Assembly (NCBI GenBank): GCA_963829355.1 | Contig: CAWHHZ010000006.1 | Coordinates: 62,001 to 126,000, forward strand | Origin: CAWHHZ01 sp963829355 | GTDB taxonomy: Bacteria > Acidobacteriota > Thermoanaerobaculia > Gp7-AA8 > JAHWKK01 | Direction of reading: 5' to 3' | Length of the DNA: 64,000 nucleotides | In this document: positions 1-8,848 of the stretch, piece after piece | Layout of the letters: each line of letters begins with the position of its first letter | Position numbering within the stretch: the first letter of the stretch is position 1 | Made by a program: the position numbers and the translations under genes | The notes under the pieces: model-generated | Database searches by the model: none | What the model was told of the DNA's origin: nothing | The model's input: only the letters and a program-made list of their open reading frames with translations

Positions 1-83
1 TCTCCTGTATTGTGTTTTTGAAGCCATTCGTCTGTACGGCTTGTTGAAATCGGTTCTGAAAATCCGGCCCGGTGGAAAGGGGC

Positions 84-1144
84 CTACTCGTCTCCGAACG
101 ACACGCCGAGATTTCTTGCCGTCTTGACGATTTCGCTGTTCGGATCGACGAGTTTGGGTGAGGCCACCGCATCACGCAACGGAACTGACACGATACTGTC
201 GCCTCGAAGGGCGACCATCTTACCAAAGTCGCCCTCGTGGACCAGATCCATGGCTGCAGAACCGAAGCGGGTCCCGAGAATGCGGTCGAAGGCGATGGGT
301 GAACCGCCGCGCTGAACGTGTCCGAGCACGGTGACCCGGACTTCCATGTCAATCTCCCGTCTCAGCTCGTCTGCTACCTCGTATGCGACACCACCGAGGC
401 GCTTCGACCGGCGATCGATGAACGTCTCGACACCCCCGACCGGCTTCGCCCCCTCTGCCACCACGATGATGTCGAACAGGGAGCCCCTGTCAAACCGGTC
501 CCTGATCCCCTTGACCACACAATCGGGATCGTACGGGATCTCCGGCAACAGGATGATATCCGCTCCACCGGCGAGTCCAGAGTAGAGCGCCAGCCATCCG
601 GCATTGCGGCCCATGACCTCCACCACCATGACGCGGCCATGGCTCTCAGCAGTCGAGTGAAGACGGTCGACCGCCTCGGTCGCAACCGACACGGCACTCA
701 TGAAACCGAATGTATAGTCGGTCGACGCAAGATCGTTATCGATCGTTTTGGGAACTGCGACGATCGGCAGTCCCAGCTCTGAGAAGCGGTTCGCGATCGT
801 CAGTGAACCATCCCCGCCGACGACGATCAGCGCGTCGAGACCGAGCTTTTTCACGTTCTCGATGATCTTGTGCGACATGTCGTGTCGCGAATCACCAAGC
901 GGAAAATTGAATGGATCACCTTTATTCGTGGTCCCCAGGATCGTTCCGCCCTTTGGGAGAATCCCTTTGATGGAGTTGCGATCGAGCTCGCGCCACGCGG
1001 GCTCCATCATGCCTTCGAAGGCGCGCTCAATTCCGATGACTCGATATCCGTATGCCTCCGTGGCGGTCTTCACCGCGGCTCGAATGACTGCGTTCAATCC
1101 GGGGCAATCTCCCCCCCGGTAAGGATTCCGACTGTTTTGGACAT
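84..1144 (-). CDS. pfkA: 6-phosphofructokinase, frameshifted near the N-terminus
   Basis: Phosphorylates fructose 6-phosphate in glycolysis. The body (84-1097) carries the family motifs GGDGS, PKTIDND, MVVEVMGRNAGW and VLGHVQRGG. The ATG at 1144, preceded by GGGGAG, encodes MSKTVGILTGG, but the frame is lost in a run of seven G (C7 at 1111-1117 on the plus strand). Five G would restore the expected GGDCPGLNAVIR loop that binds the nucleotide phosphates. The downstream frame could only start at a TTG inside this loop and would lack it. Gly follows the Asp of GGDGS (ATP-type), while Lys is in PKTIDND, a residue typical of PPi enzymes but also seen in some ATP-dependent lineages, so the phosphoryl donor is not certain. 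Either a sequencing error in the homopolymer or a real lesion. Confidence 0.9.
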
Positions 1145-1185
1145 GCCTCTCCCCAGATGCGTGGAGCGTACCACGACGAAAAAGT

Positions 1186-1378
1186 CGTCAGTCATCAGTC
1201 GACAGCCGTCAGTCGACAGAGGGCTGATCAGTCCTATGGCCAACTCTCCATTCTCTGAAAAACGGCCCCTGGTGCCTCCTGCTCTGACGACTGATGACTG
1301 ATGACTGACGACTGAAGACTGACGGCTGTGACGACTGACGATGTCGACTGACGACTGCTGACTGACGACTGACGACCT
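1186..1378. repeat. Heptamer tandem repeat tract (GACTGAC-like)
   Basis: The 1145-1456 gap between pfkA and the GlsB-like gene contains two blocks (about 1186-1225 and 1285-1378) of degenerate 7-nt units such as GACTGAT, GACTGAC and GACTGAA. No gene is visible in the gap apart from the two flanking ribosome binding sites. Confidence 0.8.
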
Positions 1379-1456
1379 GCTCGAGTCATTTGGCATCTGC
1401 ATTGCGATTACCGGCGCAGGTGCGACCTTTTGCCGCACCGTCAAGGAGGGTTTGAG

Positions 1457-1714
1457 ATGGATTTAGGAAATATCATCTGGTGGATTCTCATCGGCCTCAT
1501 CGCTGGGGCTATCGCAAAGATGCTGATGCCTGGGCGGGATCCGGGTGGATGGATCATCACCATTCTTCTCGGAATTGCAGGCGCTTTCGTCGGCGGCTGG
1601 GTCTTCGGCATGCTCGGTATCGGAGGCGGTGGCTTCGTCACACTTATCGGTGCAATCGTAGGAGCCTTGATTCTGCTTGCCATCTACAGAATGGTCGCTG
1701 GCAGACGAGTCTGA
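1457..1714 (+). CDS. GlsB/YeaQ/YmgE-family small membrane protein
   Basis: An 85-residue, glycine-rich, very hydrophobic protein with three predicted membrane segments (about residues 3-20, 29-50 and 56-76). The pattern IIWWILIGLIAGAIAKMLMPG followed by GG-rich helices is that of the GlsB/YeaQ/YmgE (transglycosylase-associated) family. These proteins are linked to envelope or general stress; their molecular role is unknown. The ATG at 1457 is chosen because a perfect AAGGAGGG lies six bases upstream; an in-frame earlier Met lacks such a site. It stands alone, convergent with the ABC transporter genes, with a hairpin just after the stop. Confidence 0.85.
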   Translation: MDLGNIIWWILIGLIAGAIAKMLMPGRDPGGWIITILLGIAGAFVGGWVFGMLGIGGGGFVTLIGAIVGALILLAIYRMVAGRRV

Positions 1715-1727
1715 ACCAGTACCCCCT

Positions 1728-1752
1728 GTGAGGGCAGGATCCCTGCCCTCAC
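1728..1752. terminator. Perfect 11-bp hairpin between convergent genes
   Basis: GTGAGGGCAGG and its exact reverse complement are separated by three bases, 13 nt after the GlsB-like stop. There is no clear T tract, so it may be a terminator-like hairpin or an mRNA 3' stabiliser. Confidence 0.5.
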
Positions 1753-1768
1753 GGTGGCTTCCTCGCCT

Positions 1769-1808
1769 GTCATCCTGAGCGCAGCGATGCTAGCGACGCT
1801 TCGACTCG
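1769..1808. repeat. REP-like half element (GTCATCCTGAGCGCAGCGA type)
   Basis: Matches the left arm of the elements at 12669 and 25021. It overlaps the last codons and stop (1790) of the OppF-like gene, so the repeat supplies the end of that reading frame. Confidence 0.6.
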
Positions 1809-2839
1809 GGAATCGGCTCTCCGGCGAAGTGGCACGCCGCAAATTGTCCCGGGCGGTGCTCGACCAGCGGGGGAACTTCTTCCGAGCAGATCGGGAACCG
1901 CGCGATCGGACAGCGTGTATGGAACACGCATCCGGATGGCGGATTGATCGGCGTCGGTATGTCTCCCTCGAGGAAAATCCTCGATTTCTTCCTCGCCGGC
2001 TCCGGCACCGGGACCGCGGATAACAACGCTTTCGTGTACGGATGAAGGGGCGTCGTGTAGAGGGAATCCCTGTCAGCCGTCTCCATGATCCTTCCGAGAT
2101 ACATGACGGCCACTCTCTGCGAGATGTGCTCGACCACCGCGAGATCGTGCGCGACGAAAAGATACGTGAGTCCGAGCTCATTCTGCAGATCCATCAGGAG
2201 ATTGACGACCTGGGCCTGAATCGAGACGTCGAGAGCTGAGACGGGCTCGTCGAGAACGAGAAACTTCGGGTTCGTGGCGAGCGCCCGCGCGACTCCGATC
2301 CTCTGCCGCTGACCACCCGAGAACTCGTGCGGGTATCGTCGGGCGTAGCTCGGATCGAGCCCGGTCTTCTCGAGCAACTCCGCAACCCTTTCGCTTCGTT
2401 CCTTCTTCGAGAGGCTCGTGTGAATCTGAAGTGGCTCACCCACGATACTTCCCACCCGCATACGGGGATTCAGTGACGCGTACGGATCCTGAAATACGAT
2501 CTGCATGTCCTGCCGCTTTCGCCGCATGTCACCCGCGTCGAGCTCGGTGATCTCGGCGCCATCGAACGTCACTGTTCCGGACGTCGGCTCGATCAACCGG
2601 AGAATCGTCCGCCCGATCGTGGTCTTGCCGGATCCTGACTCCCCGACGAGGCCGAGAGTCTCTCCCGGGGAAATCGCAAAACTCACCCCGTCGACCGCCT
2701 TCACGTTGCCGACCGTGCGCGAAAGGATTCCCCGTTTGACCGGAAAATACTTCTTCAGATCACGCACGATCAGCAGTGAATCCTCGCGCTCGCCCGGGAC
2801 CGTGTCAGTTTCCCGTGCTACCAGTGCCTGCTCACTCAT
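1790..2839 (-). CDS. oppF: Oligopeptide/dipeptide ABC transporter ATP-binding protein (OppF/DppF type)
   Basis: Energises uptake of peptides or other small solutes at the inner membrane. The sequence shows Walker A (GESGSGKTT), Q loop, signature (SGGQRQRIGVARAL), Walker B (FLVLDEPVSALD) and switch His (VAHDLAVV), followed by the C-terminal oligopeptide extension with a Cys pattern (PSGCVFHTRCPIA) typical of OppD/F-like subunits. 349 residues from the ATG at 2839, which overlaps the stop of the partner ATPase by 4 bp (ATGA); an upstream in-frame TTG is less likely. No permease or binding-protein gene lies in the window, so the substrate cannot be named. Confidence 0.92.
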   Translation of the reverse strand: MSEQALVARETDTVPGEREDSLLIVRDLKKYFPVKRGILSRTVGNVKAVDGVSFAISPGETLGLVGESGSGKTTIGRTILRLIEPTSGTVTFDGAEITELDAGDMRRKRQDMQIVFQDPYASLNPRMRVGSIVGEPLQIHTSLSKKERSERVAELLEKTGLDPSYARRYPHEFSGGQRQRIGVARALATNPKFLVLDEPVSALDVSIQAQVVNLLMDLQNELGLTYLFVAHDLAVVEHISQRVAVMYLGRIMETADRDSLYTTPLHPYTKALLSAVPVPEPARKKSRIFLEGDIPTPINPPSGCVFHTRCPIARFPICSEEVPPLVEHRPGQFAACHFAGEPIPESKRR

Positions 2840-3885
2840 GACCGGTCCGGATCCTTTCGCTCGCCGTACAGATAGCAACGCGCATCATGGTCGTCGCCAA
2901 CCATCATCCGCCCCGGCTCATCTCCTCTGCAGATTTCCATCACGTCCGGGCAACGCGGATTGAACTTGCATCCGGAAGGCAGATTGCCGATCCCCGGGAC
3001 CATCCCTGCAATCGTCGACAATCGCGCGGGTCTCCCGTCCGCTTCGGGCAGCTTCGGCAAGGAAGCGAGCAAACCCTGGGTATAGGGATGCTTCGGATTG
3101 TCGAACAGCTCCACCACGGGGGACTCTTCGACCACGCGTCCGGTATACATCACCACGACCCGCTTACAAAACTCGGCAACGACGCCGAGGTCGTGGGTAA
3201 TCAGGAGAATCGACAGCCCGAGACGCTCCTGCAACTCAGCGAGGATCTCCATGATCTGCGCCTGGATCGTCACATCGAGCGCGGTGGTCGGCTCGTCCGC
3301 AATCAGCAGGTCAGGGTCACACGAGAGCGCCATGGCGATCATCACCCTCTGCCGCATGCCTCCCGACAACTGATGAGGATAGTCATCCAGACGCTTCAGC
3401 GGATCGGGAATCGAAACCAGCTCTAGCATCTCCCCAGCCCGGCTCCACGCTTCCCGCTTGCTCACCTTCCGGTGAATGCGAACCGCCTCGGCAAGCTGAT
3501 CGCCGATGCGAAAGACCGGATTGAGCGATGTCATCGGCTCCTGGAAAATCATGGCGATCTCATTGCCACGAATCTTCCTCATCTCGTCCTCGGAGATTTT
3601 CACCAGATCGCGGCCTCGGTAGAGAACCTCCCCGCCGACAGTCCGGCCTCCCCTCGCCAGGAGCCGCATGATCGACATGGCGGTCACACTCTTCCCGCTG
3701 CCGGACTCTCCCACGAGCGCTACCGCCTCACCCTTGCCTACGCCGAAGGAGACCTTGTCCACTGCGATGAGAAAGCCGGTCTCTGTCGAAAACCCGGTCT
3801 CCAGGTTTCTCACGTCGAGGACGAGCTCTCTCCCCGTCTCTGACTGTACCTCCCGGCGAAGGGCTGGTTCCGCAATCGTCGTCAC
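2836..3885 (-). CDS. oppD: Oligopeptide/dipeptide ABC transporter ATP-binding protein (OppD/DppD type)
   Basis: Partner of the downstream OppF-like subunit; the two ATPases would form the heterodimeric motor of a peptide-type importer. Walker A GESGSGKSV, signature LSGGMRQRVMIAMAL, Walker B LLIADEPTTALD, switch LITHDLGVV, and the C-terminal Cys motif (PSGCKFNPRCPDV) are present. A GTG at 3897 overlaps the murJ stop by 4 bp, but the GTG at 3885 has a good AGGAG four bases upstream, so I place the start there. Tight coupling to murJ suggests co-transcription rather than a shared pathway. Confidence 0.92.
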   Translation of the reverse strand: MTTIAEPALRREVQSETGRELVLDVRNLETGFSTETGFLIAVDKVSFGVGKGEAVALVGESGSGKSVTAMSIMRLLARGGRTVGGEVLYRGRDLVKISEDEMRKIRGNEIAMIFQEPMTSLNPVFRIGDQLAEAVRIHRKVSKREAWSRAGEMLELVSIPDPLKRLDDYPHQLSGGMRQRVMIAMALSCDPDLLIADEPTTALDVTIQAQIMEILAELQERLGLSILLITHDLGVVAEFCKRVVVMYTGRVVEESPVVELFDNPKHPYTQGLLASLPKLPEADGRPARLSTIAGMVPGIGNLPSGCKFNPRCPDVMEICRGDEPGRMMVGDDHDARCYLYGERKDPDRS

Positions 3886-3893
3886 GTTACTCC

Positions 3894-5591
3894 TCACGTT
3901 AGAAATTTCGATGCCAGCGGGATTCTGCGAACCATCTTACGTGCTTCGGGAACACCTGCAACAAGCGTCCCCGCCAGGTAGAGAATCCCGAAAATGACGG
4001 CCACGGCCATCGCGGCAAGGATCCTGTCGATGCCAAACGAGTCGATGATCCTCTCCTCGACAAGGGGAGCCAGGGGGCGGCCGATAAACCACGAGCCGAC
4101 TCCGGCGACTATTGCAGCGAGCAGAAGCTTCAGTTCGTTGCGCCAGGCCGTTGCGAGTGAACCGATTCTCCTGGCTAGCGACCGGCGCAAGAGCAGTAGC
4201 TCGGCCCATCCGCCGATGACATTGCCGAGCGCAACGCCCAGAACGCCCATCGATACCGTCGCGGGAACATCAGGATGGATCTCGATCAGCGGAATCCGCA
4301 GCGTGCCCGTAAGGAAGCCTACGAAATACGGTCTAAACGGTACGGCCAGCAGGTACCCGAGCGCCGCCGCTGTTGCGACGCGAACCGCCGCAATCTTGAG
4401 CGGTGTCTTCGTGTCCCGGACCGCATAAAAGGTCGAAGAGTAGAGTCGTCCGAGTGTGATCGGCAAGAGGCCGAGTGCGAAGGCCTGGAGCAGATACCAC
4501 GTCAGGATCGTGTCCGAGCGGTCGAATTCTCCCGTCTGGAAAGCACCGGCAATCAGCACGTCTCCGATGGAGATGAAGGCGACCGCCGAGGGAATGACAA
4601 AGAATGAGATTTGCCGCAGCCCTCCCTCGAGCCGCTCCCTGAGTCGGCGATGAACTTCCTCACTCTCTCCCAGAACACTCGACATCTGGGGTAGCTCGGA
4701 AGCTGCGACCGACATCCCGAAAAGACTGACCGGCAACAGATACAGAATCTGCGCATATCCGAGTATGGCGACGACCGGAGCACCCAGGAGTGTCACGATG
4801 ATTCCATCGATGAAGGCACTCACCTGAACGACGCCACGCCCCGCCACCACCGGCAGAAAATTGCGAGCGACTTCACGGACCGGCTCGAGAACGGTATCGA
4901 GGCGGAAGGTCATCTTCGGCGCGTACCGGATCACGAAGGGAAGCTGAACTCCGAATTGCAGAGCCGAGCCCACCACCGTGCCCCAGCCAAGAGCGATCGA
5001 CAGCGAGCGGTCCGCCAGCCTCGTTCCAAAAAACACCAGAGTGGCGATGATCGCGATGTTCCACAGCACCGGCGCCACGTAGGAGAGAAAGAACTTCCTG
5101 TGACTGTTCAGAATCCCGAGGCACCAGGCCGACATCACGAGGAGACCTGCGCCCGGAAACAGGATTCGGACCAGCGCGATCGTCAGCTCCCGCACCTCTC
5201 CCTGATAGCCTGGTGCGAGCAGATCGACAAGCAGCGGACTCGCCAGCACTCCCACCAGAACGATGATGGAAACGACCAGAGTCAGGAGAGCCGCGATGGC
5301 CCCCGCCAGTCTCCCCGCGAGCTTGTCATCCTCCTCTGCGATCAGTTTCGCGTAAACCGGTATGAGCGAAGCGGAGAGAACACCTTCGCCGAAGAGATTC
5401 TGCAGGAAGTTCGGGATGCGAATCGCAGCCCGGAAGGCACCGAGCGCGTTTCCGGTGCCGAAATAGTGGGCCAGCGCACGCTCTCGGATCAGACCGAAGA
5501 TGCGGCTCAGAAAGATCCCTACACCAACGAGGAGAGCATACGCTTTCGGCCGTTGATCCTTCTCCTGGTCGCCCGTCTCCTTCACCACCAT
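3894..5591 (-). CDS. murJ: Lipid II flippase MurJ (MviN family)
   Basis: Flips the peptidoglycan precursor lipid II across the inner membrane. 565 residues, polytopic (about 14 segments), with the family's N-terminal signature LSRIFGLIRERALAHYFG and IPNFLQNLFGEGVLSASLIPVY. A GGGGGAG site sits three bases before the ATG at 5591. It is the first gene of a minus-strand operon with the OppD/OppF ATPases. The stop overlaps a GTG of oppD by 4 bp. It is full length and without lesions. Confidence 0.95.
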   Translation of the reverse strand: MVVKETGDQEKDQRPKAYALLVGVGIFLSRIFGLIRERALAHYFGTGNALGAFRAAIRIPNFLQNLFGEGVLSASLIPVYAKLIAEEDDKLAGRLAGAIAALLTLVVSIIVLVGVLASPLLVDLLAPGYQGEVRELTIALVRILFPGAGLLVMSAWCLGILNSHRKFFLSYVAPVLWNIAIIATLVFFGTRLADRSLSIALGWGTVVGSALQFGVQLPFVIRYAPKMTFRLDTVLEPVREVARNFLPVVAGRGVVQVSAFIDGIIVTLLGAPVVAILGYAQILYLLPVSLFGMSVAASELPQMSSVLGESEEVHRRLRERLEGGLRQISFFVIPSAVAFISIGDVLIAGAFQTGEFDRSDTILTWYLLQAFALGLLPITLGRLYSSTFYAVRDTKTPLKIAAVRVATAAALGYLLAVPFRPYFVGFLTGTLRIPLIEIHPDVPATVSMGVLGVALGNVIGGWAELLLLRRSLARRIGSLATAWRNELKLLLAAIVAGVGSWFIGRPLAPLVEERIIDSFGIDRILAAMAVAVIFGILYLAGTLVAGVPEARKMVRRIPLASKFLT

Positions 5592-5791
5592 CGGCTCCCC
5601 CTGTTGCGGAATTCAGGCCGAGTGCGCAAAGTTGAGTCGTTACACTCCGATCGTGTTCGTTTCATCGTCAGTTTGTGGTCGATGGAGCCGATGATATCGT
5701 CAGCGACGAAAGTATGAGCTCCTGTGGTAGTCGGAGAATCTCCGAAATCAGCCAGACCGAGCACAACAACCGTCACTGAAACTCGCCAACC

Positions 5792-6985
5792 ATGCCCACC
5801 CAGAAGCCGATCATCATTGCCGGAGCAGGTCCCTCGGGACTCGCTGCGGCGATTACACTTGCACGTGCCGGCCGCACCGTAGAGGTCCACGAGGCAAAGC
5901 CGGACGTCGGCAGCCGCTTCATCGGCGATCTTCAGATCATGGAGAGCTTCTCGGAGCGGGAGCCGATGCCATCGTTTCTCGATCGTATCGGGATCGAGCG
6001 CAACTTCTACTTCCGGCCCGCCCGCAGATCGACCTTTTTCGACCACCACGGAAAGCAGCGCGAGGTCTCGAGTAAGGAACCGTACGGGTACTTCATTCGT
6101 CGCGGTCCGTTCGAAGGGACGCTCGATCGCGGTCTCCTTCAGCAGGCTCTGGGGCTGGGCGTGACCGTCCGATTCGAGAGCAGGATCAAACCTGATGAGG
6201 CCGACATCGTCGCCACGGGTCCCGCCGCCCCGGACGGTCTCGCAAAAGAAATCACATTCGACGCCGACGGTCCGGAGATCATCGACGTCTACTTCGACCA
6301 TCACCTGGCACCTGGCGGCTACTTCTATCTGTTCATCCTGGACGGTACCGCGACCTTCGGCTGTGCGATCGTGTCTGACTTCAAGAACATCGATCGCTAC
6401 TTCGATCACGCTCTCGCACGGGCGATGACGCTTCGCGCTTTCGACCCCGACCGCAACCGCCGCACTGGCTACTCCTACATGAACTTCCACCTCAAGGACC
6501 AGGCGACACGCGGTCAGTCGCGATTCGTCGGCGAGGCGGCAGGATTTCAGGACTACCTCTTCGGACTCGGGATCCGCTACGCGCTCACCACCGGACACCT
6601 GGCCGCACGCAGCATCCTGGAAGAGATTCCTTTCGATGCGCTATGGCAGGAGGAGATCGCACCGAAACAGGTCACAAGTCTCGCCAATCGTTTCCTGTAC
6701 GAGGTGGGTGGCAACTTCGGACTGTCGATCTTCACACGCGATGCGGGACGCGCCCGGGATCTGCGGGAGTATCTCTACAAGTGGCATCATCGGAGCTGGT
6801 GGAAAACTCTTCTTTCCCGGGCGGTTCGACGGTTCTGGCGGCATGACGGCAAATGCCTTCATAAACCGGGTGATCACTGGTGCCGGGCGCGGAGTACACA
6901 GCTCACGGTTCCTCCACTCGGGCCAGTGGAACCTGCGACTCCCGGCGAGAAGATCGGCCACACTGCGGAGAAGGTCGCGCCATGA
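5792..6985 (+). CDS. FAD-dependent oxidoreductase, geranylgeranyl-reductase-like
   Basis: 397 residues. N-terminal Rossmann dinucleotide-binding motif (IIIAGAGPSGLAAAITLARAG), an acidic residue ending strand 2 (VEVHEAK), and the second flavin motif GEAAGFQDYLFGLGIRYAL, corresponding to the GDAAG...GxGI motif of the geranylgeranyl reductase/UbiH-like superfamily. The stop overlaps the start of the squalene/phytoene synthase gene by 4 bp, so the two are probably translationally coupled. This suggests it reduces, desaturates or oxygenates an isoprenoid product. It does not look like HpnE or CrtI, the usual partners of such synthases, so the exact reaction is open. Confidence 0.75.
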   Translation: MPTQKPIIIAGAGPSGLAAAITLARAGRTVEVHEAKPDVGSRFIGDLQIMESFSEREPMPSFLDRIGIERNFYFRPARRSTFFDHHGKQREVSSKEPYGYFIRRGPFEGTLDRGLLQQALGLGVTVRFESRIKPDEADIVATGPAAPDGLAKEITFDADGPEIIDVYFDHHLAPGGYFYLFILDGTATFGCAIVSDFKNIDRYFDHALARAMTLRAFDPDRNRRTGYSYMNFHLKDQATRGQSRFVGEAAGFQDYLFGLGIRYALTTGHLAARSILEEIPFDALWQEEIAPKQVTSLANRFLYEVGGNFGLSIFTRDAGRARDLREYLYKWHHRSWWKTLLSRAVRRFWRHDGKCLHKPGDHWCRARSTQLTVPPLGPVEPATPGEKIGHTAEKVAP

Positions 6986-7872
6986 CAGTCGTCGAAGAGC
7001 GTGCGGTTGCAGATCCTTCCAAGGCGTCGATCGAGCAGGCGTACGCATACTGTCGCACCCTGACGCACAAGTACGGCGCGAACTTCTCCGTCGGGTTCCG
7101 ATTCCTCCCAGCGCCGAAGAGGCGCGCCGTGTACGCCGCATATGCGTTCTGCCGGCTGGCGGATGACATCGCCGACGATCCCGGGCTGGCGATCTCCGAG
7201 CGGCTCGACCGATGGCAGGCTGAGCTCGACAGGTGTTACGAAGGGAGACCGGGGCACCTCGTCACGATCGCCCTCGCAGACTCGCTCAAAACCTTCGACG
7301 TCCCGAAAGCCGCCTTCGTCGATCTGATCGACGGATGTCGTCAGGATCTCGTGAAGACCAGATATGAGACCTTCGAAGAGCTCGTCGAGTACTGCCGGCT
7401 GGTCGCCGCATCAATTTCCGACATCTCCCTGTCGATATTCGGATACAGCAGAGATTCGGCGATCGATCACGGACGCGACCTTTCTACTGCACTCCAGTTG
7501 ACCAATATCACCCGCGACATCGGAGACGATCTCGAACGCGACAGAATTTACATCCCGCGCGAAGATCTCGTCCGCTTCGGTGTCCCGGAAAGCGACCTCC
7601 TCGCTCGCAGGAAGGACGAATCGGTTCTCGAGCTGGTTCGATTCCAGTCTGCGCGGGCTCGATCGTACTTCGTGAAGGCCCAACCTTTGATCGAAGAGAT
7701 CCACAAGGACGCCCAGCTTCCGGTGACGCTCATGGGATCGATCTACTCCACCGTCCTCGACAGGATCGATGAACATCCGCTGGTTGTTCTCGACCGTCGT
7801 ATCTCCCTCTCGATCCCGGGGAAGATTCTCGTAGTGCTGAGTCGCATTTTCGATCGCCGTTTCGTCAGGTAG
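6982..7872 (+). CDS. Squalene/phytoene synthase family protein
   Basis: Head-to-head condensation of two prenyl diphosphates. 296 residues with both Asp-rich, Mg-binding motifs: DDIAD (residues 61-65, in YAFCRLADDIADD) and DIGDD (in LTNITRDIGDDLERDRIYIP), plus the conserved QLTNI...R..IP stretch. The sequence cannot separate a phytoene synthase from a presqualene/squalene synthase (HpnC/HpnD). The ATG at 6982 overlaps the stop of the upstream oxidoreductase (ATGA). No hopene cyclase or carotenoid genes are in the window. Confidence 0.9.
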   Translation: MTVVEERAVADPSKASIEQAYAYCRTLTHKYGANFSVGFRFLPAPKRRAVYAAYAFCRLADDIADDPGLAISERLDRWQAELDRCYEGRPGHLVTIALADSLKTFDVPKAAFVDLIDGCRQDLVKTRYETFEELVEYCRLVAASISDISLSIFGYSRDSAIDHGRDLSTALQLTNITRDIGDDLERDRIYIPREDLVRFGVPESDLLARRKDESVLELVRFQSARARSYFVKAQPLIEEIHKDAQLPVTLMGSIYSTVLDRIDEHPLVVLDRRISLSIPGKILVVLSRIFDRRFVR

Positions 7873-7904
7873 TCACGCTCCTGCGGACCCATTCTGGCTA
7901 TCCC

Positions 7905-7975
7905 TCTGCGAGCGCGAGCACAGGCACCGACGAGCCGAGGACGGCTCCTCGTCATCGGGCGGGGACGCCCGGCCC
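7905..7975. terminator. Two hairpins between convergent genes
   Basis: GAGCCG-AGGA-CGGCTC and GGGCG-GGGA-CGCCC lie close together in the gap between the synthase gene and the convergent secreted-protein gene. No T tract is obvious, so termination is only a suggestion. Confidence 0.35.
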
Positions 7976-7989
7976 CCACAGAAGCTCAT

Positions 7990-8823
7990 CTACCTGAAGT
8001 ACGGTGCAGGGGCGATGAACGTTGCGTGATGGGTCGTGTTCGACAGCACGGAAGCGTAGACGATCACCTCCGGACGGCTGACATCCGCAATCACCGTGAG
8101 ATCCGAGCCTTCGGTCAGGAGAGGAAAGAACTTCCGTAGCGGGCTATGCAGTAGCGACCGCGGGGCGATCGGGACCATGACCGAAGCGATCGTACGGCCG
8201 TTGACACGCTGGAGGGAGAGGGTGACGATCGCCTCTTCGTCTCCTCCGTTTGCAATTCCGAGGTTGGTGCGGAACTGTTCACTGACGACCAGACCGCTCA
8301 ATCGCTCGCTCACGAAGGGCAGCGCTGACTCGTAGAGAGGAACGGGCTGCTGCGCCACCAGTTCTCCGTCTTTGTAGCCGAAAACCTCGACGCCGACCGA
8401 GACCGGTCCCGCCCCCATCGACATCACTTCGAGGATCGAGATTACTCCCGGCGCACCCAGAACACTTCCGACCAGCTCACCGAGGACCACAGTCTGGCCC
8501 GGGGCCAACGTCGTGAAGAAGAATGGCTCGTCCCCTCCCATCAGGGTCAGCCCGACGGTGATCTCACCCTGATTAGGGTTGGTCATTGCGAGTTGGGAGC
8601 GCCACTCCACCCCTCCAATGCCCAGAGTGTGTCCTACGACAGGCACCACGGATCGGTAGACCGTCTCTTCCTCCTGGGCTTCTGCCGGAACGCCACAGAA
8701 GATGGCTACCAATAAAACGAGAAGAAAAGACCGCCGCCACACACACTCAGTGTAGCGCGGCTGGAGAGTCTCACCGCCGGTTGTCATCATCCTGCGCAAC
8801 ACGACCTTATGACGACTGAACAT
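7990..8823 (-). CDS. Secreted protein of unknown function
   Basis: A signal peptide is clear (RRSFLLVLLVAIFCGVPAEAQ), with cleavage likely after AEA. It sits about 29 residues into the longest frame, so the true start is probably an internal ATG or GTG (for example the GTG just before WRRSF). The mature region is about 220 residues of beta-rich, low-charge sequence with two similar halves: a segment on membership of a normal series (SQLAMTNPNQGEITVGLTL) and a second one (TNLGIANGGDEEAIVTLSL), suggesting tandem Ig-like or similar sandwich domains. No catalytic motif is recognisable. It is transcribed alone, convergent with the isoprenoid genes. Confidence 0.6.
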   Translation of the reverse strand: MFSRHKVVLRRMMTTGGETLQPRYTECVWRRSFLLVLLVAIFCGVPAEAQEEETVYRSVVPVVGHTLGIGGVEWRSQLAMTNPNQGEITVGLTLMGGDEPFFFTTLAPGQTVVLGELVGSVLGAPGVISILEVMSMGAGPVSVGVEVFGYKDGELVAQQPVPLYESALPFVSERLSGLVVSEQFRTNLGIANGGDEEAIVTLSLQRVNGRTIASVMVPIAPRSLLHSPLRKFFPLLTEGSDLTVIADVSRPEVIVYASVLSNTTHHATFIAPAPYFR

Positions 8824-8848
8824 CCCGCCGGTTACTGTACAGCACCTC

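Noticed and set aside
1186..1378. Tandem repeats as a CRISPR array
   Set aside because: Units are only 7 nt, degenerate, and without unique spacers; no cas genes are nearby.
5582..6598. Long minus-strand open frame opposite the FAD oxidoreductase
   Set aside because: It is a shadow of the plus-strand gene in GC-rich DNA; the plus frame has the cofactor motifs and coupling to the next gene.
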